Shown: positions 6,268-8,093 of the stretch, in pieces
Layout of the letters: the number at the start of each line of letters is the position of its first letter
How positions within the stretch are numbered: position 1 is the stretch's first letter
Source: Thermoplasmata archaeon
Lineage (GTDB): Archaea; Thermoplasmatota; Thermoplasmata; Thermoplasmatales; Thermoplasmataceae
DNA length: 8,093 bases
Assembly (NCBI GenBank): GCA_021811505.1
Contig: JAJZOM010000304.1
Location: forward strand, 1-8,093
Reading direction: 5' to 3'
Notes under the pieces: generated by a model
Told to the model about the DNA's origin: nothing
Databases searched by the model: none
Seen by the model: the letters and a program-made list of their open reading frames with translations, nothing else
Position numbers and translations under genes: made by a program

Positions 6268-6303
6268 TATAATTTAAAATGCTAACTTATTCGAGAAATG
6301 GAG
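6268..6303 (+). promoter_or_regulatory. possible promoter and ribosome binding site of the MFS gene
   Basis: TATAATTTA at 6269-6277 is a second TATA-like element; it would place the transcription start near 6295-6300. GGAG at 6300-6303, ten bases before ATG 6314, could serve as a short Shine-Dalgarno sequence. Alternatively the gene uses the palindrome's TATA and has a leader of about 50 bases. Confidence 0.4.
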
Positions 6304-6313
6304 AGATTCCGAA

Positions 6314-7495
6314 ATGCGACCCATAAATGAAAAATACTCAGAGCTTGCGCTAAATCTTGCAACGTCTACATTTGGTGTTTCAGGCTTTTATTTACTATTA
6401 TTATTTGTTAGCTTCTCTGTGTCAAGAAATGCACTTATTACGGGTATTGCTGATAGTTTATCCTCAATTTCATTGATTTTTAGTCCATTTCTGGGGGCCT
6501 GGATAGATAGTAAGAATTACTTAGGCGAAATTTCACGATATGCCTCAACTCTCAGATTTTTGAGCATAATTCCGATTGCACTTTCGCTGTTCTCAAGAAA
6601 CTATTATTTCATTATTCTCTCTCTTTTTAGCGCCTCTCTTATAGTGGGTTTAACCTCCGACATAATTAATTCAATCAGATCGGTTTGGGTTAAACAAAAT
6701 CTCAAGGGAGAGCACTTAAGAAAAGGCACTTCTCTCAATCAAACCATTGGAACATTAGCGGACGTAGTTGGATACCTTACTATAGGATTTGTATTAACAA
6801 TTGGATATTATCCTGCATTAATTATTGTGGCTTGTGTCCTTGCAGCGACCGGTTTTACCTTTACAAAGCTTGAAAAAAGTGAAGTATCGAACAGCAACCA
6901 AACTAGTTCTCTGTTGTCCGAGACCGTAGATGGGATGAAATACGTATGGAGTTTAGTCGATTTACGCACTTTATTCATAGCATATATCTTCTTCAGTTTG
7001 ATTCTGGGTTTTCTGGGTGTAATATTCACAGTTCAGACCTCTATTTTCGGTTCATTGGCCTCAATCTATCTAGGGTTTATTTTGACTTGTTTATCCATGG
7101 GAATCATTATCGGATCAACTTTGTCTTGGTTTAGGCAAACACGAATATCAAGTATATTGACTATAACTACTATAGTCATTGGTTTAGCTTTTGTACTTTT
7201 AAGTTTTATACCGACCTTATTAATAGAATGCGCTATTTCTTTGCTAATAGGCATTACCGTTGGAGTTTTTATGGTAAGCGCAATGTCTTATATCAGAGAG
7301 AATACGTCTCTGGAATATACTGCTAGGGCGATTGGGACAATAACATCATTTTCACAAGGCTCTACATTCATTGCGGGATCACTTTCTGGGGCACTTATAG
7401 TAATTATAGGAGTTTCACATACCGCAAGGTATGTGGGATTTTTTACTTTACTTGTCGCTATTTATTTGTTTTTTGGTTTTCAAAAAAAACTATGA
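6314..7495 (+). CDS. major facilitator superfamily transporter
   Basis: A 393-residue membrane protein with about 12 hydrophobic segments in two sets of six, split by a polar loop near residues 185-218. The loop between segments 2 and 3 has GAWIDSKNYLG (61-71), a weak version of MFS motif A, and loop 8-9 has SWFRQTR (271-277). The first segment begins near residue 17 after a short cytoplasmic N-terminus, and the protein ends a few residues after the last segment, so it looks full length. It most resembles the MFS group that includes EntS- and macrolide-type efflux proteins, which suggests drug, siderophore or peptide export; the cargo cannot be read from sequence. Gene position, divergent from a radical SAM enzyme behind a shared palindrome, suggests it exports or gives immunity to that enzyme's product (inference). 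The gene is AT-rich like its neighbour. Confidence 0.85.
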   Translation: MRPINEKYSELALNLATSTFGVSGFYLLLLFVSFSVSRNALITGIADSLSSISLIFSPFLGAWIDSKNYLGEISRYASTLRFLSIIPIALSLFSRNYYFIILSLFSASLIVGLTSDIINSIRSVWVKQNLKGEHLRKGTSLNQTIGTLADVVGYLTIGFVLTIGYYPALIIVACVLAATGFTFTKLEKSEVSNSNQTSSLLSETVDGMKYVWSLVDLRTLFIAYIFFSLILGFLGVIFTVQTSIFGSLASIYLGFILTCLSMGIIIGSTLSWFRQTRISSILTITTIVIGLAFVLLSFIPTLLIECAISLLIGITVGVFMVSAMSYIRENTSLEYTARAIGTITSFSQGSTFIAGSLSGALIVIIGVSHTARYVGFFTLLVAIYLFFGFQKKL

Positions 7496-7641
7496 TTTCA
7501 TAACCAGCATACAAAAATTCTCCAGATGGCAAAAATCTGACTCCGTTGATGATGCCTTGGTTAATCACCTATTGGAGCGGGAATGGAGTCAATCTTGCTA
7601 CCACTTCTTATAAAGGATATATGTTGGCTTTAAAAACACTG
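7488..7641 (+). pseudogene. probable tyrosine recombinase remnant, N-terminal domain
   Basis: Directly after the MFS gene one frame reads FITSIQKFSRWQKSDSVDD and on to NHLLER (to about 7577); the next frame then continues NGVN and LATTSYKGYMLALKTLF. Joined by a one-base shift near GCGGGAATGG (7577-7586), they give the typical pattern of the SAM-like core-binding domain of integrases: a first helix, a short acidic stretch, a G-V-x-x-A-T-x-x-Y segment, then a helix ending in aromatic residues. There is no start codon of its own, and the catalytic domain is absent because the sequence changes to a reverse-strand transposase scrap at the T8 run (7642-7649). So this is a double-damaged fragment. 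The identification rests on pattern only and the homology is moderate at best; it could also be a different helical DNA-binding domain. Confidence 0.38.
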
Positions 7642-7764
7642 TTTTTTTTCTGCCGGCTGTGGCATTATTTCAGGTTTGATCTCGTAGGATTTGCCGTTCT
7701 TCTCGCCGATATTGGGAGGATGTCGCTTTTTGTATTCATCAAGCTGTTCCTTCAGTTTCTTATT
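7630..7764 (-). pseudogene. IS66-like transposase fragment (N-terminal region)
   Basis: Read on the minus strand, 7764 to 7630 is one open frame giving NKKLKEQ, LDEYKKRHPPNIGEKNG, then KSYEIKPEIMPQPAEKK. The coiled-coil-like start followed by RHPPN-x-G-x-KNGK is characteristic of the region before the zinc-binding domain in archaeal IS66-like transposases. Nothing of the zinc or catalytic domains follows: the likeness ends at the A-run (T8 on the plus strand, 7642-7649) and the frame stops at 7632-7630. Its 5' side is cut by the terminal repeat of the next element, whose first bases adjoin it. It seems to be a gene piece left when that element inserted and a second break removed the rest. Confidence 0.45.
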
Positions 7765-7791
7765 CCCTTAACTCGGAACACTTTTAGGGAA
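7765..7791 (+). repeat. terminal inverted repeat of the second IS4/IS1634-type element
   Basis: Begins CCCTTAACTCGGAACAC and ends in TTTTAGGGAA. TTCCCT at its start and AGGGAA at its end are also complementary, so the repeat is itself partly palindromic. The transposase stop (reverse complement of 7768-7770) lies within it. Confidence 0.75.
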
Positions 7792-8093
7792 CATCTCTGG
7801 TTTCATTCCCAGCAGTTCCGCAAGATCGCGAGACTTCTTCGGAATCTCCGCCACTATTGTTCGATTCCCGATATCAGTGAGATATATCTTCGACAGCTGG
7901 AGAATTGCGTCCTTCACGCTTATTCGGGAATTGACATGCTTCTCCTTGAGAAGCTTCAGTATCCTGTAATATGCAATGAGGGAGAGGAATGATACGAATA
8001 CATATCCCCTCATGGAATCATCGTCCCTGAGGTATGGCGTATCGGTCTTCAGAAGATTCTTGAACACGTCGAATGCCTCCTCCACATCGTTCC
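7768..8093 (-). CDS. IS4/IS1634-type transposase, C-terminal part (cut by window edge)
   Basis: About 107 residues are visible on the minus strand, beginning at the window edge with NDVEEAFDVFKN. The Glu of DVEEAF aligns with the catalytic Glu366 of the outer transposase (EIEQAF), with Lys seven residues on, so the E-(6)-K half of the YREK signature is present and the Y and R lie just outside the window. Then come PYLRDDDSMRGYVFVSFLSL, a helical stretch, and EIPKKSRDLAELLG with the tail FPKSVPS. By eye roughly four to five residues in ten match the outer transposase over this stretch. The visible part has no stop or frameshift, so the gene may be intact, but most of it is out of view. Confidence 0.85.
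   Translation of the reverse strand, partial: NDVEEAFDVFKNLLKTDTPYLRDDDSMRGYVFVSFLSLIAYYRILKLLKEKHVNSRISVKDAILQLSKIYLTDIGNRTIVAEIPKKSRDLAELLGMKPEMFPKSVPS

Larger units (their letters stand above)
7765..8093 (-). mobile_element. second IS4/IS1634-type insertion sequence, 3' end (partial)
   Basis: The terminal repeat at 7765-7791 and the C-terminal part of a transposase gene on the minus strand mark one end of another element that continues past the window. The repeat matches the outer element's right end in its CCTTAACTC and TTTTAGGGAA blocks with equal spacing. The transposases are clearly related but far from identical, so these are two different members of one IS group, not two copies. Confidence 0.8.

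Noticed and set aside
6256..6330. Three mini-ORFs in the divergent spacer (starts 6256, 6279, 6298; 9-15 residues, two with Cys) as precursor peptides
   Set aside because: They are too short, overlap the transporter start, and their spacing to the TATA-like elements is wrong or ambiguous; chance is likely.
7458..7568. 36-residue minus-strand ORF starting with GTG at 7568
   Set aside because: Half of it is antisense to the transporter gene and it has no promoter or recognisable features.
7546..7992. 148-codon ORF on the plus strand
   Set aside because: From about 7642 on it is antisense to transposase sequences; only its first part (to 7641) may carry real homology, listed as the recombinase remnant.
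1..8093. CRISPR array, tRNA or 5S rRNA gene
   Set aside because: No regularly spaced repeat and no tRNA or 5S hallmark sequence was found on either strand.

Overview
The window looks like a stretch of archaeal chromosome, most probably from a Thermoplasmatales-type organism (inference). It opens inside the 3' part of an archaeal 23S rRNA gene. No 5S rRNA or tRNA gene is visible behind it, which fits the unlinked rRNA genes known from Thermoplasmatales. The promoters that can be read are archaeal: a TATA box about 25 bases before a start codon, suggesting leaderless mRNAs. Arginine is written mostly with AGG/AGA.

Layout. (1) 1 to about 392: end of the 23S rRNA gene, then a T-rich terminator. 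(2) 475-1032: an unrecognised coding stretch broken by one in-frame TAA, a decayed gene. (3) 1033-1243: short AT-rich spacer with one doubtful 28-codon ORF. (4) 1244-4901: a nest of two insertion sequences. The outer one is an IS4/IS1634-type element whose 467-residue transposase gene is split by an inner 2128-bp element (2176-4303). The inner element has perfect 25-bp terminal inverted repeats and an 8-bp target duplication (GAAATAAT). Removing it with one copy of the duplication restores the outer reading frame exactly. Its transposase is encoded in two frames, and an A AAA AAC slippery heptamer sits where the frames must be joined. (5) 4926-7495: an AT-rich two-gene cassette, transcribed divergently: a radical SAM protein with a reduced SPASM-like C-terminus and possibly an RRE-like N-terminus, and a 12-segment MFS transporter. 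A perfect 26-bp palindrome lies between them on the promoter. (6) 7496-7764: two gene scraps, a probable frameshifted N-terminal piece of a tyrosine recombinase and a reverse-strand piece of an IS66-like transposase. (7) 7765-8093: the 3' end of a second IS4/IS1634-type element, on the minus strand and cut by the window edge; its terminal repeat closely matches that of the outer element in (4).

How the parts relate. The AT-rich sequence left of the nest (about 1085-1243) and right of it (4902 to about 7640) was probably one continuous acquired segment before the outer IS landed in it. The radical SAM protein and the transporter could form a peptide-modification and export pair (RiPP-like). 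No convincing precursor peptide is adjacent, so this remains an inference. Both transposase genes and the radical SAM/MFS pair carry a perfect palindrome on the core promoter, suggesting tight repression of each.
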